A stretch of DNA of 64,000 bases from Pedobacter riviphilus (GTDB lineage Bacteria > Bacteroidota > Bacteroidia > Sphingobacteriales > Sphingobacteriaceae), in contig NZ_CP061171.1 of the NCBI RefSeq assembly GCF_014692875.1, positions 3,162,001 to 3,226,000 on the forward strand, read 5' to 3'. Below the pieces are notes generated by a model. It ran no database searches, had not been told where the DNA came from, and worked only from the letters and a program-made list of their open reading frames with translations. Of the stretch, positions 9,776 through 18,545 are shown piece by piece. A program made the translations under genes and the position numbers. The number at the start of each line of letters is the position of its first letter. The first letter of the stretch is position 1.

Positions 9776-9943
9776 CTATTCAGGATTCTTTGGCTTCAAG
9801 GCATAAAGCCGGTCAAACGGACAAGTCAATAAGGACTGATATAGAAATGCTTGAAAATGGCAAACCATTAAAACAAAATACTGGAGCGTAGTCGCATCGG
9901 GCAGCATCAACCAGTTAATCGAATTTATTTTTTGTTTGCTCAT
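9776..9943 (-). CDS. Possible 55-residue protein, unknown
   Basis: The reading frame begins MSKQKINSINWLMLPD and ends ALKPKNPE. It has a moderately hydrophobic middle with two cysteines. There is no recognised family and no clear ribosome binding site. It is listed only because the region lacks other genes and the frame reads like a protein. Confidence 0.2.
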   Translation of the reverse strand: MSKQKINSINWLMLPDATTLQYFVLMVCHFQAFLYQSLLTCPFDRLYALKPKNPE

Positions 9944-10003
9944 AATCGTAATCGTATGTTATGAGTCCTGGCGGAGAGAGAAAAAGTGGGCTTCCCAAAC
10001 CAT

Positions 10004-10149
10004 AACCTCATAATGTTTCTCACGCCTTACGTTGAAATGGAATTACAGCAGAAGCCCAATCTTATTTTGGAAAGCTAAAAATAGCAATTCCGCTATAAGA
10101 AATGGGATAAAATCTGCTGTCCTGCTCCAACGGCGTGAGATTTGAGGTT
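10004..10149. repeat. 146-bp imperfect palindrome (long hairpin element)
   Basis: The left arm (ACCTCA, TCTCACGCC, GTTG and ACAGCAGA in order from 10005) is mirrored by the right arm ending TGAGGT at 10148. The central part (CCCAATCTTAT / GAAATGGGATA) pairs as well, so the whole unit can fold into one hairpin. It carries no coding sequence. It could be a REP- or MITE-like element or the remnant of one. Confidence 0.5.
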
Positions 10150-10591
10150 GCAAGACTCTTAATTTTACCTTACTGGTTTTATTTTTTATTACGTAAATGT
10201 AAATAAAAAAAAGCTAAACGTCAAGTAATTACATGACAATTTAAATAAAACATCAAAAAACACTGCCAACTATATTTTTTAGCAATAAAATGATAAGTGA
10301 GAGAGAGAATGTAAGGGGTGGGCACATTGTTTTGCTTGCTCCTGTCTGACTGCACCCCAATATTCATTTTGAGCATAAATGGGATTGCTGCACAATAGTA
10401 GCACGCTATTACCAAAGTAGCAATCAATTATATTGTGAATGATATGATTTACAGCAGAGTCTTGACGTCTTTCCAATCGCAACTTTGATTTTAGAATTCT
10501 TTACCTAGCTTTATTGATAGAAAAGTTCACTCAATAACTTACAGTCACCTTTAGCAATTTTTATTGTACCACCAGGTACCCGAATACAAAA

Positions 10592-10627
10592 GGAGCTGTT
10601 CGACCTTTTCGGACAGCCCCTTTTTTT
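10592..10627 (+). terminator. Strong intrinsic terminator with no obvious gene
   Basis: The stem GGAGCTGTTCG / CGGACAGCCCC (one mismatch, one G-U) has a short loop and is followed by a run of seven T. No plus-strand gene is visible within the 1.1 kb upstream, so it may end an unrecognised small RNA or short gene. Confidence 0.6.
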
Positions 10628-10747
10628 GCCGATAAAATTCTGAAGCATGAATCTTTACAAAATCAATAAATGATGTTCCAATTTGTTCAAAAACTTAATG
10701 AACCGTATTTAAGTCGGTTTTAAGGATTTGAAAATAACATAAAACAA

Positions 10748-10772
10748 AAAAGCAGCTCTTTTAAGTACTGCT
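10748..10772 (-). terminator. Terminator downstream of nitrilase-family gene
   Basis: Read on the minus strand: AAAGCAG, a 12-nt loop, CTGCTTT and then a T run. It lies about 95 bp after the stop of the hydrolase gene at 10865. Confidence 0.5.
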
Positions 10773-10864
10773 TTAGATTCCTAACCGGGTAATTCTCGCC
10801 CCAGATCATCACTTCTTTGACCAAATTAACTGACTTAGCCAACCATATTTACCTATAATACGAT

Positions 10865-11809
10865 TTATTTTAGCCATGAAACTTTATGCTCACTTTTATG
10901 GTTTTTACCTATAATAGCGGCATATAGTGCCGGTTTTCTGGCCATGATGTATCTTGAGCCGCCCGCATCGGTAAGTTTTTGGGGATCTAGTTCTGCAATT
11001 GCAGTTTCATCATCTAAAGACGTGCATTCTGCTATTACCTCGCCAAAGGGATCTAAAATCATCGAACAACCATTTTTTAACTGATCGTCGTCCATTCCGA
11101 TAGGATTTGAAAAAACGGCATAAACAGCATTATCGTATGCTCTTGCGGGCAACCACTTCATTAACCATTTCCGGCCTTTATCGCCATTAAATTCTTCTTT
11201 CAGTAACCGGGCGTTCGCATTTTTATCCTTCCACAGGCTGGCATCAACAAAGCCCGCTCCGGGCCTGCTTGATGGTGTACACATGGTTACATGTGGCATA
11301 AAAATTACCTGTGCGCCTAAAAGCCTTGTTGCTCTTACATTCTCGATAATGTTGTTATCGTAGCAAATTAAAATTCCACATTTCCAGCCTAGCAATTCAA
11401 ATACGGTATAGGCAGCGCCTGGTTTGATATAGGGGTTAATAAATGGGTGTAACTTACGGTGACTGGCGATTAAGCCATTACCATCTACACATACATATGC
11501 CTTATAGATTTCATCATTTTCATCTTTCTCAAACAGGCCTGCAAGAATAACAATTCCATATTTCTTTGCAAATCCTACCAGCGCAGCTACGCTTGGTCCG
11601 TTTGGTATGCGCTCGCTAAGCGCTAACATTTGCGCGTAGCTCAGGTGCCTGGCAAAGGTATAACCTGTAATGGAACATTCATGGAAACTGATAACATCAG
11701 CACCGGCCTTTGCAGCCTGCTCGGCAAGCTGCTCAATCATTTTAAGATTATATTCCTTATCGCCACTTCTGTTTTCAAACTGTGCAGTAGCTATTTTTAT
11801 TTTTTTCAT
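10865..11809 (-). CDS. Carbon-nitrogen hydrolase (nitrilase superfamily)
   Basis: A 314-residue protein starting at ATG 11809 (MKKIKIATAQFENRSGD); a GTG one codon upstream is also in frame. The nitrilase catalytic triad is visible: Glu in ISFHECSITGY (about residue 44), Lys in SHRKLHPF (about 118) and Cys in CGILICYDNN (about 150). The family hydrolyses nitriles, amides or N-carbamoyl compounds. The specific substrate is not readable, though length and motifs suggest an amidase or N-carbamoyl-type enzyme. No signal peptide, so cytoplasmic. It follows an AraC-type regulator by 100 bp on the same strand and has its own terminator. Confidence 0.9.
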   Translation of the reverse strand: MKKIKIATAQFENRSGDKEYNLKMIEQLAEQAAKAGADVISFHECSITGYTFARHLSYAQMLALSERIPNGPSVAALVGFAKKYGIVILAGLFEKDENDEIYKAYVCVDGNGLIASHRKLHPFINPYIKPGAAYTVFELLGWKCGILICYDNNIIENVRATRLLGAQVIFMPHVTMCTPSSRPGAGFVDASLWKDKNANARLLKEEFNGDKGRKWLMKWLPARAYDNAVYAVFSNPIGMDDDQLKNGCSMILDPFGEVIAECTSLDDETAIAELDPQKLTDAGGSRYIMARKPALYAAIIGKNHKSEHKVSWLK

Positions 11810-11909
11810 CACACAAAATTATTCCCTGGCCGGCAACAATGATTGGAAAATTCCGACAAGCGTATACATATGACTAAAAAGCGATAGGGCTGGAAATAAA
11901 CATCTGTTC

Positions 11910-12716
11910 CTAAAACTGCATAAAATTAATGGCCAGTTTATTTACTTTTAATTGGTACTCCATGGGTGTAATACCTGTCATTGTTTTGAAATAGTTATGG
12001 AGGTGAGCTTGGTCATAATAACCCGCTTGATAAACCGCAGCAGTTAGTTTGCGCGCTGGAGAAAGCGCGCTGAAGATTTTTAAAAAGTGCTGGAACCGGA
12101 TTATATTCATGAACTTTTTGGGTGAAACACCAATCTGCCTACGATAGTGCCTTTCCAGTTGCCGTTCACTCACTTGTAGTTCTTTTAACAAGTTTTCCAT
12201 TTTGATAAGCCCCTGATGCCTGTTGATGAGTTCAAGGCTTAAAAGTAGATCATGGTTTAAACCGCTGCTCTTTTGGAAACGTTCAAGGAGAAAACTTTCG
12301 AGGGTGTTTATTACTTCGTGAAGGTTTTTACTTTTAGCCATCTTTCGTTCAAACGGGATTACATCAGGCCCGAAGAGATCAGTGGGAAGAAATATGCCAT
12401 CATTTAGCTCATCGGCAGGCATCCCAAATAACAAATGGAGTGCAAATGGACGCAATACAACAACCAACAAAGCCATTTGACCCTGAATTTTAAGATCTCT
12501 ATAAACAGACATTTGGCCATAGATAAACATTGATGGCAATTGTTGCCCAAATAGATAATCACTAGTGCTGATCAGCATATTCTCGGTCAGCGGAATAACG
12601 ATGCCCGGTTGCCCATCAGAAAACAAACGATAGGTTATGCCACCCACCTCATTGGCATCTAATAATAAATAATGCCTGAGAAATGGCATTAGCTTTTTAC
12701 CCGGTTCAAACTGCAT
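11910..12716 (-). CDS. AraC-family transcriptional regulator
   Basis: A 268-residue protein. The C-terminal AraC DNA-binding domain (about residues 165-262) shows both helix-turn-helix units: KMENLLKELQVSERQLERHYRRQIG and then QAGYYDQAHLHNYFKTM with GITPMEY. The N-terminal half (about 1-150, VIPLTENMLISTSDY and FIYGQMSVYRDLK) looks like the sensor found in short AraC proteins with a cupin-like fold. It lies just upstream of the nitrilase-family gene on the same strand and may control it. Confidence 0.88.
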   Translation of the reverse strand: MQFEPGKKLMPFLRHYLLLDANEVGGITYRLFSDGQPGIVIPLTENMLISTSDYLFGQQLPSMFIYGQMSVYRDLKIQGQMALLVVVLRPFALHLLFGMPADELNDGIFLPTDLFGPDVIPFERKMAKSKNLHEVINTLESFLLERFQKSSGLNHDLLLSLELINRHQGLIKMENLLKELQVSERQLERHYRRQIGVSPKKFMNIIRFQHFLKIFSALSPARKLTAAVYQAGYYDQAHLHNYFKTMTGITPMEYQLKVNKLAINFMQF

Positions 12717-12864
12717 TTGACTTATAATCTACACCAATAAGTTTATTCTACCTATTTTGTAAAGGTAACGGGATTGAGCCATATTTTTATCCCTACGGGA
12801 AAGTTTCTGCAGGCTCAAAATCCATTCCGTAGTTTGCTGTTTATAAGAGACGGGGCGGCATGCT

Positions 12865-13296
12865 TCAGGCACGGGAGATGCCGGAAATATCTAAAGCCCT
12901 TACCAAACCAAAAGTATCTTCCAATAGCCTGTATTTAACAATCAACCCATCAACAACGGTTATCTCTGTAAAAAATAGCGATTTATAAACTTTCGCTGTT
13001 TTTACCATCCGCGTTACAAAATTTCCCGAACTAATTACTACATTTCCAACAACAGCGATATGATCAATCGATGCAGAAATGGCTGCTGTATTTTGCCATA
13101 GCAGTTCAAAAAATTCCCGAACCTGATTACCGGTTTTTCGGGTTCCCAACCAGGGCGCGATTGTTTCGTCTCCGGGAACATACCAATCAAGCTCTTCCGG
13201 AAACATTTCCATTATCTTTTCGATGTTACGTTCACCCAGTGCAGCATAATAGCGCAATACTACATCGAGGGGACGGTAAGATTCAGTTGCTTTCAT
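12865..13296 (-). CDS. SnoaL-like (NTF2 fold) protein
   Basis: A 143-residue cytoplasmic protein. The opening PLDVVLRYYAALGERNIEKIMEMFPEELDWYVPG and later VREFFELLW have the alpha+beta cone pattern of the SnoaL/NTF2-like superfamily, which includes isomerases, cyclases and ligand-binding proteins without conserved activity. It lies 65 bp downstream of a second SnoaL-like gene on the same strand. Substrate unknown. Confidence 0.8.
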   Translation of the reverse strand: MKATESYRPLDVVLRYYAALGERNIEKIMEMFPEELDWYVPGDETIAPWLGTRKTGNQVREFFELLWQNTAAISASIDHIAVVGNVVISSGNFVTRMVKTAKVYKSLFFTEITVVDGLIVKYRLLEDTFGLVRALDISGISRA

Positions 13297-13361
13297 ATAT
13301 TTTAGTATTACAACATCATAGGCCGGACAGTACGAAATAGTCTGTCCGGCATTTAAGTGAT

Positions 13362-13763
13362 TTAATTTTTCCAGAAGCCATCCTCCTGCACCTGGTCGGC
13401 AGAAAAAATCTCTACATTACATATTTTACCATTCTCAACGGTGTAAATATCGATATTGTAAACGTCGAGTTTTTCTCCAGAGGGTTTCTCTGCTATCCAG
13501 TGTAACAGACATGCCACCCGGTTGCCATTTAAGCTAATAGAATGATAAGCATCTAACTGTAATGTGTTACCAGAAAGCTCGAACATTTTACCTACCATTC
13601 CGAATACCTCTTGCTGTGAACGCTTTAGGCCAGAGATTTCGTTGTTGCCGGGCTGCGACCAGTTTACCCCTGGAGATAACAGTTGGCCAATTTTTTCAAG
13701 ATCGATCGCTTTGACCGAAGTCAAAAATTCTATCACTGTTTGTTTTGACTGATTTTCCATCAT
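13362..13763 (-). CDS. SnoaL-like (NTF2 fold) protein, second copy
   Basis: About 133 residues, starting at the tandem ATGs 13763/13760 (MMENQSKQTVIEFL), which follow an A-rich segment. An upstream in-frame start at 13823 would add 20 residues of non-family sequence. The SnoaL pattern is clear: TVIEFLTSVKAIDLEKIGQL, NWSQPGNNEISG, and the C-terminal NGKICNVEIFSAD. It is paired with the gene at 12865-13296 and divergent from the AraC regulator at 13908, which may control both. Confidence 0.8.
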   Translation of the reverse strand: MMENQSKQTVIEFLTSVKAIDLEKIGQLLSPGVNWSQPGNNEISGLKRSQQEVFGMVGKMFELSGNTLQLDAYHSISLNGNRVACLLHWIAEKPSGEKLDVYNIDIYTVENGKICNVEIFSADQVQEDGFWKN

Positions 13764-13907
13764 ATTTTTTTTATTAGTTTCTGACCCAAAGTTCGCAGGT
13801 TGAACCGGAGTTAAGATTACCATTACACGACATTGAATTATCTTTTTCCGCCAAATTATTTTTATTCTCTACGATATTGATATTTTAGCTTTACGTATTT
13901 ATCTATT

Positions 13908-14921
13908 ATGGAAGACCAGGTTAAAAATTTCGTATTAAGGCTAATTGGTTACGCAGTTCAAAGAGACATATCGGCAGAAAAACTTCTACGTGCCTCAAAC
14001 ATCACCTTAGATGAACTCACCGTATTAAAAAAGCCACTTACGGCTAAACAGATTGATGATGTTTGGTTTAATGCCGTGGCTATAAGTAGAGATAACTTGT
14101 TTGGTCTTCATTTAGGTGAATCTTTACAGATACAGGCATTGGGAATTGTTGGAGAAATAATAAAAACAAGCAGAACAGTGGGTGAAGCGGTAACTAATGC
14201 TGCTCCCCTGGCCCATATCATCTCGGCATCGATAGAACTTAGCATTTTTAGGGATGACCATCATTTTTCGATAACATTTGTACCGGCCAGCGGGGATTGG
14301 GCCCAGCATACAGCCGAAATACAAGCCGTTGACCTTTTGATGGTTCTGGTTATACACGAACTTGACGGGTTACTGTTTAAGAAACTGTACCCAAGTTCGG
14401 TCAGCTTCGCCAGATTGCTGGATAACCCTGGTGAATATGAGCGCGTTTTGCGCTGCAGGCCGGATGAAAATGCAAAAACCACCCAAATTTCATTTGATAT
14501 TGCCTATTGGGATGAAAGAATTATAAGATCAAAACACGAACATCAGCAGGTTTTGCTTTTGGAAGAAGGCCTTTGTCAAAATACGCATGTAACTGACCGG
14601 GCATTAAAAAAGCGTATCTACAATTACATACGCTCTAACTCCTACCTAAAAATGGTTACCCTCGAAGATATTGCCGGTAATTTTAATCTCAGCCCGCGCA
14701 CGCTCCAGCGTAAATTAAAAAATGAGGAGATCAATTTTCAGCAGCTGGCTGATGAAGCCCGTAAAAACCTTGCTTTAATGTATTTGAAAGATGATTCGCT
14801 TCAGATAAAAGAAATAGCGACCATGCTTGGTTACAATGAAGTAAGCGCATTTATACGTGCCTTTAAACGATGGACAGGAACAGCACCCGCTCATTTTCAA
14901 AAAAAAAAGCATCTCCTGTAG
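13908..14921 (+). CDS. AraC-family regulator with arabinose-binding-type N-terminal domain
   Basis: A 337-residue protein. The N-terminal two thirds (about residues 10-200: QALGIVGEIIKTSRTVGEAV, VDLLMVLVIHELDG) resemble the PF12625-type domain of OruR/ArgR-like AraC regulators. The C-terminal AraC domain (about 235-332) has TLEDIAGNFNLSPRTLQRKL and KEIATMLGYNEVSAFIRAFKRWTGTAP. The gene is divergent from the two SnoaL-like genes with an 85-bp (to 13822) or 144-bp spacer, a usual place for a regulator of its neighbours. The ligand is unknown. Confidence 0.88.
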   Translation: MEDQVKNFVLRLIGYAVQRDISAEKLLRASNITLDELTVLKKPLTAKQIDDVWFNAVAISRDNLFGLHLGESLQIQALGIVGEIIKTSRTVGEAVTNAAPLAHIISASIELSIFRDDHHFSITFVPASGDWAQHTAEIQAVDLLMVLVIHELDGLLFKKLYPSSVSFARLLDNPGEYERVLRCRPDENAKTTQISFDIAYWDERIIRSKHEHQQVLLLEEGLCQNTHVTDRALKKRIYNYIRSNSYLKMVTLEDIAGNFNLSPRTLQRKLKNEEINFQQLADEARKNLALMYLKDDSLQIKEIATMLGYNEVSAFIRAFKRWTGTAPAHFQKKKHLL

Positions 14922-15126
14922 ATACCTTAGAGAGGCCGTTATGGTGAATTATGCCTTAGACTAGCAACGGCATGGTACTTCACTTATTGATATTGACCGA
15001 TACCCTGAACCTTTGCCATGGCAGAACACAATAAGGACAAGCATATTTTGGTCAACTGGCCCCTGAATCTGTCAGCTTCACCCTGGTTAAAAACAGTTTG
15101 ATGTATTTTTTTCATATGTTTAAACG

Positions 15127-16149
15127 ATGGATAAAAATGAGCGTCGAATTTCCTGGTACAGTTCGCTGTTGATAGCCTTATTGGTTAATACACCGAAGCT
15201 GCTGGCGTTACGCGAGAAAGGAATTGTTGCGCAATACTGGCATTTTAATCCCTTTGAACTGCTGTACCAGTTTTTGTTCAATCTGTTTTTCTGCGGATTA
15301 ATATTCCATTTAAACCTGACCCCATCTTCAAAGCTTTACATTTACCGTGAAAGACATAAAACTGGCCTGTATGTTGCTTTAAATGTATTAATATTCCTTT
15401 TTGCTGTTTTTTTGGGAGGTGTGCTTCAAAACAAATTATTTTTATCGGCGCAATTGCCGAGGATTTACATAGTGGGCAACTTCGTGCGGTTATTTTTAAG
15501 TAGTATTTTAACTGGTATTCTGATTAAAATTATCTTGCTTGTCCGCGCTGCAAAAAACAAGGAAGTAGAAAACGAGCAGCTCAAAGTGGCTTATATGCAA
15601 ACAGAACTGGAGCTTTTGAAAGAGCAGATGAACCCACATTTTTTGTTTAATTCTTTAAGTAGCCTTTCGGGTGTGATAAGGGAGAATCCGGCCCTGGCGC
15701 AAAAATATGTCCGCGATCTATCTACCGTTTTTCGCTACGCTTTAAATCCCTCCAAAAATAATCTGGTAACACTTGATGATGAATTAAAGATGTTAAAGGC
15801 ATTTGCCCAGCTCGTTACCATGCGTTTAGAAAATGCTTTTAAAATGGAAATCAATATTCCGGATGAAGTATTGAATTATAAATTACCCCATTTAACTTTG
15901 CAACCTTTGTTAGAAAATGCCGTAAAACACAATGCTGCAACTTTTACAAAACCCTTAAATGTAAAACTTTATATATATGGTGATTTCCTTGTTCTTAGCA
16001 ATAATCTCAACGAAATTCCGCGGCCTGAAAGCAGCAACGGAATGGGACTTGCAAATTTGAACGAACGCTTTAAGATTATGGTAAAAAAAGAGATCGAGAT
16101 AAGCAAAAGCCAAAAAGAATTTCTGGTAAAAATCCCTTTAAAAGCATGA
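15127..16149 (+). CDS. LytS/YehU-type sensor histidine kinase
   Basis: A 340-residue protein. About four membrane helices occupy residues 10-140 and a short coiled coil (VENEQLKVAYMQTELELLKEQ) leads into the His_kinase domain, with the phospho-acceptor motif MNPHFLFNSLSSL near residue 172. The ATP-binding part includes LQPLLENAVKHNA (N-box) and GMGLANLNERF (G-box). It overlaps the following LytTR regulator by 4 bp (ATGA at 16146-16149), so the two form a translationally coupled two-component system. The signal sensed is unknown. Confidence 0.93.
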   Translation: MDKNERRISWYSSLLIALLVNTPKLLALREKGIVAQYWHFNPFELLYQFLFNLFFCGLIFHLNLTPSSKLYIYRERHKTGLYVALNVLIFLFAVFLGGVLQNKLFLSAQLPRIYIVGNFVRLFLSSILTGILIKIILLVRAAKNKEVENEQLKVAYMQTELELLKEQMNPHFLFNSLSSLSGVIRENPALAQKYVRDLSTVFRYALNPSKNNLVTLDDELKMLKAFAQLVTMRLENAFKMEINIPDEVLNYKLPHLTLQPLLENAVKHNAATFTKPLNVKLYIYGDFLVLSNNLNEIPRPESSNGMGLANLNERFKIMVKKEIEISKSQKEFLVKIPLKA

Positions 16150-16922
16150 AGACCATCCGTACTGTTGTTATAGAAGATGAAGCTGTTACCGCGAGGAACC
16201 TCATTCATTTATTAGGAGAAATAGCGCATGATATTGATGTTGTCTCAACATTAAGTTCGGTTGAAGAGGCCATTAACTGGTTTACCGCCAACGAAAGCAC
16301 CTACGATTTAATTTTTATGGATATCAGACTTGCCGATGGATTGTCATTCGATATCTTCAAACAGATCAACATTGATAAGCCTGTAATTTTTGTAACCGCA
16401 TATAACGATTACGCCATCGCGGCTTTCAAAAATAATGGTATCGACTACATCTTAAAACCTTTTGACGAGGAAGAAATTGCCAATGCCGTAAACAAGTACA
16501 AAAGATGGATTGGTAGTGTTGAACCACAGGTATTGCCAGTGTTTGCAGATTTATTGGCACAGATTGGAAACCGCTCTAAATCTTATAAAAAGTCTTTTCT
16601 TATTCACTACCGTGATAAATTGATACCCGTAGAAACGGCTAAAATTTCGTGGTTTTATACCGCTAATGAAATTGTTTATGTCAGAACAATGGATGATAGG
16701 CAATACGTGATGGATTTTACCATAGAACAGCTGGAACAGCAGCTTGAGCCAGATTCTTTTTTCCGGGCTAACCGCCAGTTTATCATCAATCGTCAGGCGA
16801 TAACTGAAGTTGAATTTTATTTCAACGGAAGATTGTTGGTTAAAGTAAAACCAATTGCAGAAACGCAAATTTTGATTAGCAAAGCCCGGGTACCCGAGTT
16901 TAAAAGATGGATGAACACTTAA
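16146..16922 (+). CDS. LytTR-family response regulator
   Basis: A 258-residue protein. The receiver domain (residues 1-120) has acidic residues at VVIEDEAV, the phospho-acceptor Asp in LIFMDIRLADG (about residue 58), a Thr/Tyr switch region FVTAYND and Lys in YILKPFDE. The LytTR DNA-binding domain (about 150-255) shows LIHYRDKLIPVETAKI, RANRQFIINRQAI and the C-terminal strand. It is the partner of the kinase whose stop overlaps its start. Targets may include the downstream desaturase-family and secreted-protein genes, but nothing in the sequence proves this. Confidence 0.93.
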   Translation: MKTIRTVVIEDEAVTARNLIHLLGEIAHDIDVVSTLSSVEEAINWFTANESTYDLIFMDIRLADGLSFDIFKQINIDKPVIFVTAYNDYAIAAFKNNGIDYILKPFDEEEIANAVNKYKRWIGSVEPQVLPVFADLLAQIGNRSKSYKKSFLIHYRDKLIPVETAKISWFYTANEIVYVRTMDDRQYVMDFTIEQLEQQLEPDSFFRANRQFIINRQAITEVEFYFNGRLLVKVKPIAETQILISKARVPEFKRWMNT

Positions 16923-17026
16923 ATCATTTCGCCCCTTTGTTTTTCAGCTTCACCTGTTTTTAGGCCACAGCAAAATTCATTTTTATTCAACTTTATCCTG
17001 TCTTAACAAGTCAGTATTTAATTTAA

Positions 17027-17866
17027 ATGAAAATGAAAAACCACATTGGTCAATATCGCGTATACATCCTGTTATTCCTTTTTGTATTAATTGTTGCCGA
17101 AATTATCTGGAGCTGGAAGAAAGAAAAAGAAGCTTATAATGTTAAGGAAACTTTTGCTAACCTCCTTATTTTTGCAGGCTTTCAGTTTTCAAAATTCATA
17201 TTTGCAGGTTATCAGTTAACGATCCTGGGCTTCTTTGCAAACCTGGCACCAATAAAACTGCCGCATAATGCCTTTGTTTTCGGGCTAACGTTTATCACCG
17301 CAGATTTTATTTATTATTGGTTTCATCGCATTTCGCATGTTTGGAAACCACTTTGGGCATTTCATTTAATTCATCATTCGGCCATGCACATGAATTTAAC
17401 CGCAGCATATCGTCTTAACTGGTTTTCTGCAATTGTTAGCCCCTTGTTTTTTATCCCGGCTGCATTATTTGGTTTACCTACCGATTTTATTGTGATTTCT
17501 TATGCGCTTAATCTCTCTTACCAATTTTTTCTACACACGGAAGCAGTTGGAAAATTGGGCCTGATTGAGCAGGTGATGGATACGCCGTCATCCCATCGTG
17601 TTCATCACGGGAGCAACCCGATTTACATCGATAAAAATTTTGGTGGGGTATTTATTATCTGGGATAAACTATTTGCTACTTATCAACCTGAAACAGAAAA
17701 AGTACGTTACGGTTTAACAACAGGCTTTTTAAGTTATAATCCATTCCGCCTGGTGGCTCAAGGTTTTATCAACTGGTTTAAACCGAAAAGTTCAAGTCCA
17801 CTAAATAACAGTTCAACCCCACATCTTTCTGTTTCAACCGAAAAGCAAGAACATGCACTAAATTAA
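17027..17866 (+). CDS. Sterol desaturase / fatty acid hydroxylase family membrane protein
   Basis: A 279-residue membrane protein with several helices and the histidine clusters of the di-iron FA_hydroxylase family: WFHRISHVW (about residue 99), FHLIHHSAMHMN (about 113) and SHRVHHGSN (about 189). Such enzymes hydroxylate or desaturate lipids, carotenoids or sterol-like molecules in the membrane. The substrate cannot be told from sequence. The C-terminal tail (SSSPLNNSSTPHLSVSTE) is polar and variable. ATG 17027 was chosen; an ATG at codon 3 is also possible. Confidence 0.88.
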   Translation: MKMKNHIGQYRVYILLFLFVLIVAEIIWSWKKEKEAYNVKETFANLLIFAGFQFSKFIFAGYQLTILGFFANLAPIKLPHNAFVFGLTFITADFIYYWFHRISHVWKPLWAFHLIHHSAMHMNLTAAYRLNWFSAIVSPLFFIPAALFGLPTDFIVISYALNLSYQFFLHTEAVGKLGLIEQVMDTPSSHRVHHGSNPIYIDKNFGGVFIIWDKLFATYQPETEKVRYGLTTGFLSYNPFRLVAQGFINWFKPKSSSPLNNSSTPHLSVSTEKQEHALN

Positions 17867-17892
17867 TTTGTCTATTTAATAAAAAACACATC

Positions 17893-18111
17893 ATGAAAAA
17901 ATTTATTTTAATTATCGGTATTGCGTTTTCAAGTGTATTACTTGCAAATGCCCAAAGAAAAATAGCTGTGTATACACCGGCCAAAAAAATTATAGTGCAT
18001 CATCGCCCGATACTTGTAAAACCTGTTGCCAGCGTTGTTGTAGTAAAACCCGCACCGGTTGTGGTGGTAAAACCTGTTTTCAGGAGGAGAGTAGTGGTTG
18101 TTCATCACTAA
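17893..18111 (+). CDS. Small basic secreted protein with VVVVKP repeats
   Basis: A 72-residue protein with a signal peptide (MKKFILIIGIAFSSVLLANAQ). The mature 51 residues are dominated by valine, lysine, proline and histidine, with imperfect repeats (ILVKPVASVVVVKPAPVVVVKPVF) and a basic end RRRVVVVHH. No family is recognised. It begins 26 bp after the hydroxylase-family gene and is followed by another small secreted protein, so it is probably co-transcribed. Confidence 0.65.
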   Translation: MKKFILIIGIAFSSVLLANAQRKIAVYTPAKKIIVHHRPILVKPVASVVVVKPAPVVVVKPVFRRRVVVVHH

Positions 18112-18154
18112 TCTTATGCAATTTTCATATTTTTAAATCAGTAGAAACCCAATC

Positions 18155-18544
18155 ATGAAAGTCCCTAAAATTATAAATCGCTTTGCCGCTATATCGGTGT
18201 TATTAATATGCGGCTCAAGCTCAGCGTTTTCCCAAAACAAAGAGAATAATTTCAAGAATAAAACACCCGAAGAGCGTGCTAAATTTCAAACAGAAATGAT
18301 GAAAAGCAAACTCAATCTCAATGCTGAACAGCAAAGTAAAATTGAAGGAATAAACTTAAACTATGCTAAAAAGTTCGAGCCAATTATAAAAAGCAGCGAT
18401 AGTAAAATAAGCCGGTTTAAGCAAGCAATGTCTTTACAGAAAGCTAAAGATGAGGAGTTAAAAAAGGTGTTTACGGCTAGCCAATATAAGCAGTATGAGA
18501 AGTTTCAAGAAGAGTTAAAAGGTAAGCTAAAAGATAAAATTTAA
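18155..18544 (+). CDS. Small periplasmic helical protein (Spy/DUF4890-like)
   Basis: A 129-residue protein with a signal peptide ending at SSSAFSQ. The mature protein is charged and helical, with the pattern TPEERAKFQTEMMKSKLNLNAEQQSKI and later YKQYEKFQEELKGKLKD. This resembles the Spy/CpxP-like or DUF4890 periplasmic proteins that often carry two LTxxQ-type turns; here LNAEQQ and FTASQY are the likely equivalents. The next gene begins 1 bp after its stop, so the two are probably translated from one message. Confidence 0.7.
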   Translation: MKVPKIINRFAAISVLLICGSSSAFSQNKENNFKNKTPEERAKFQTEMMKSKLNLNAEQQSKIEGINLNYAKKFEPIIKSSDSKISRFKQAMSLQKAKDEELKKVFTASQYKQYEKFQEELKGKLKDKI

Positions 18545-18545
18545 C

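Larger units (their letters stand above)
9472..10864. other. Gene-poor intergenic stretch of 1.4 kb
   Basis: No convincing large gene is seen. Contents: a possible 55-codon minus frame (9776-9943), a 33-codon hydrophobic minus frame near 9614-9715, a 146-bp imperfect palindrome (10004-10149), a strong plus-strand terminator (10592-10627) with no gene in front of it, and a minus-strand hairpin (10748-10772) serving the nitrilase gene. Two minus frames at 10221-10482 overlap in different frames and look random. Confidence 0.6.

Noticed and set aside
9649..9943. Inverted 12-bp ATGAGCAAACAA pair flanking about 270 bp (possible invertible segment)
   Set aside because: Identity stops at 12 bp on both sides, no recombinase gene is near, and one copy is the start of a doubtful short frame; chance is likely.
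10221..10482. Two overlapping minus-strand frames of about 67 codons
   Set aside because: They overlap each other in different frames, have unusual composition and no signal or homology that I recognise.
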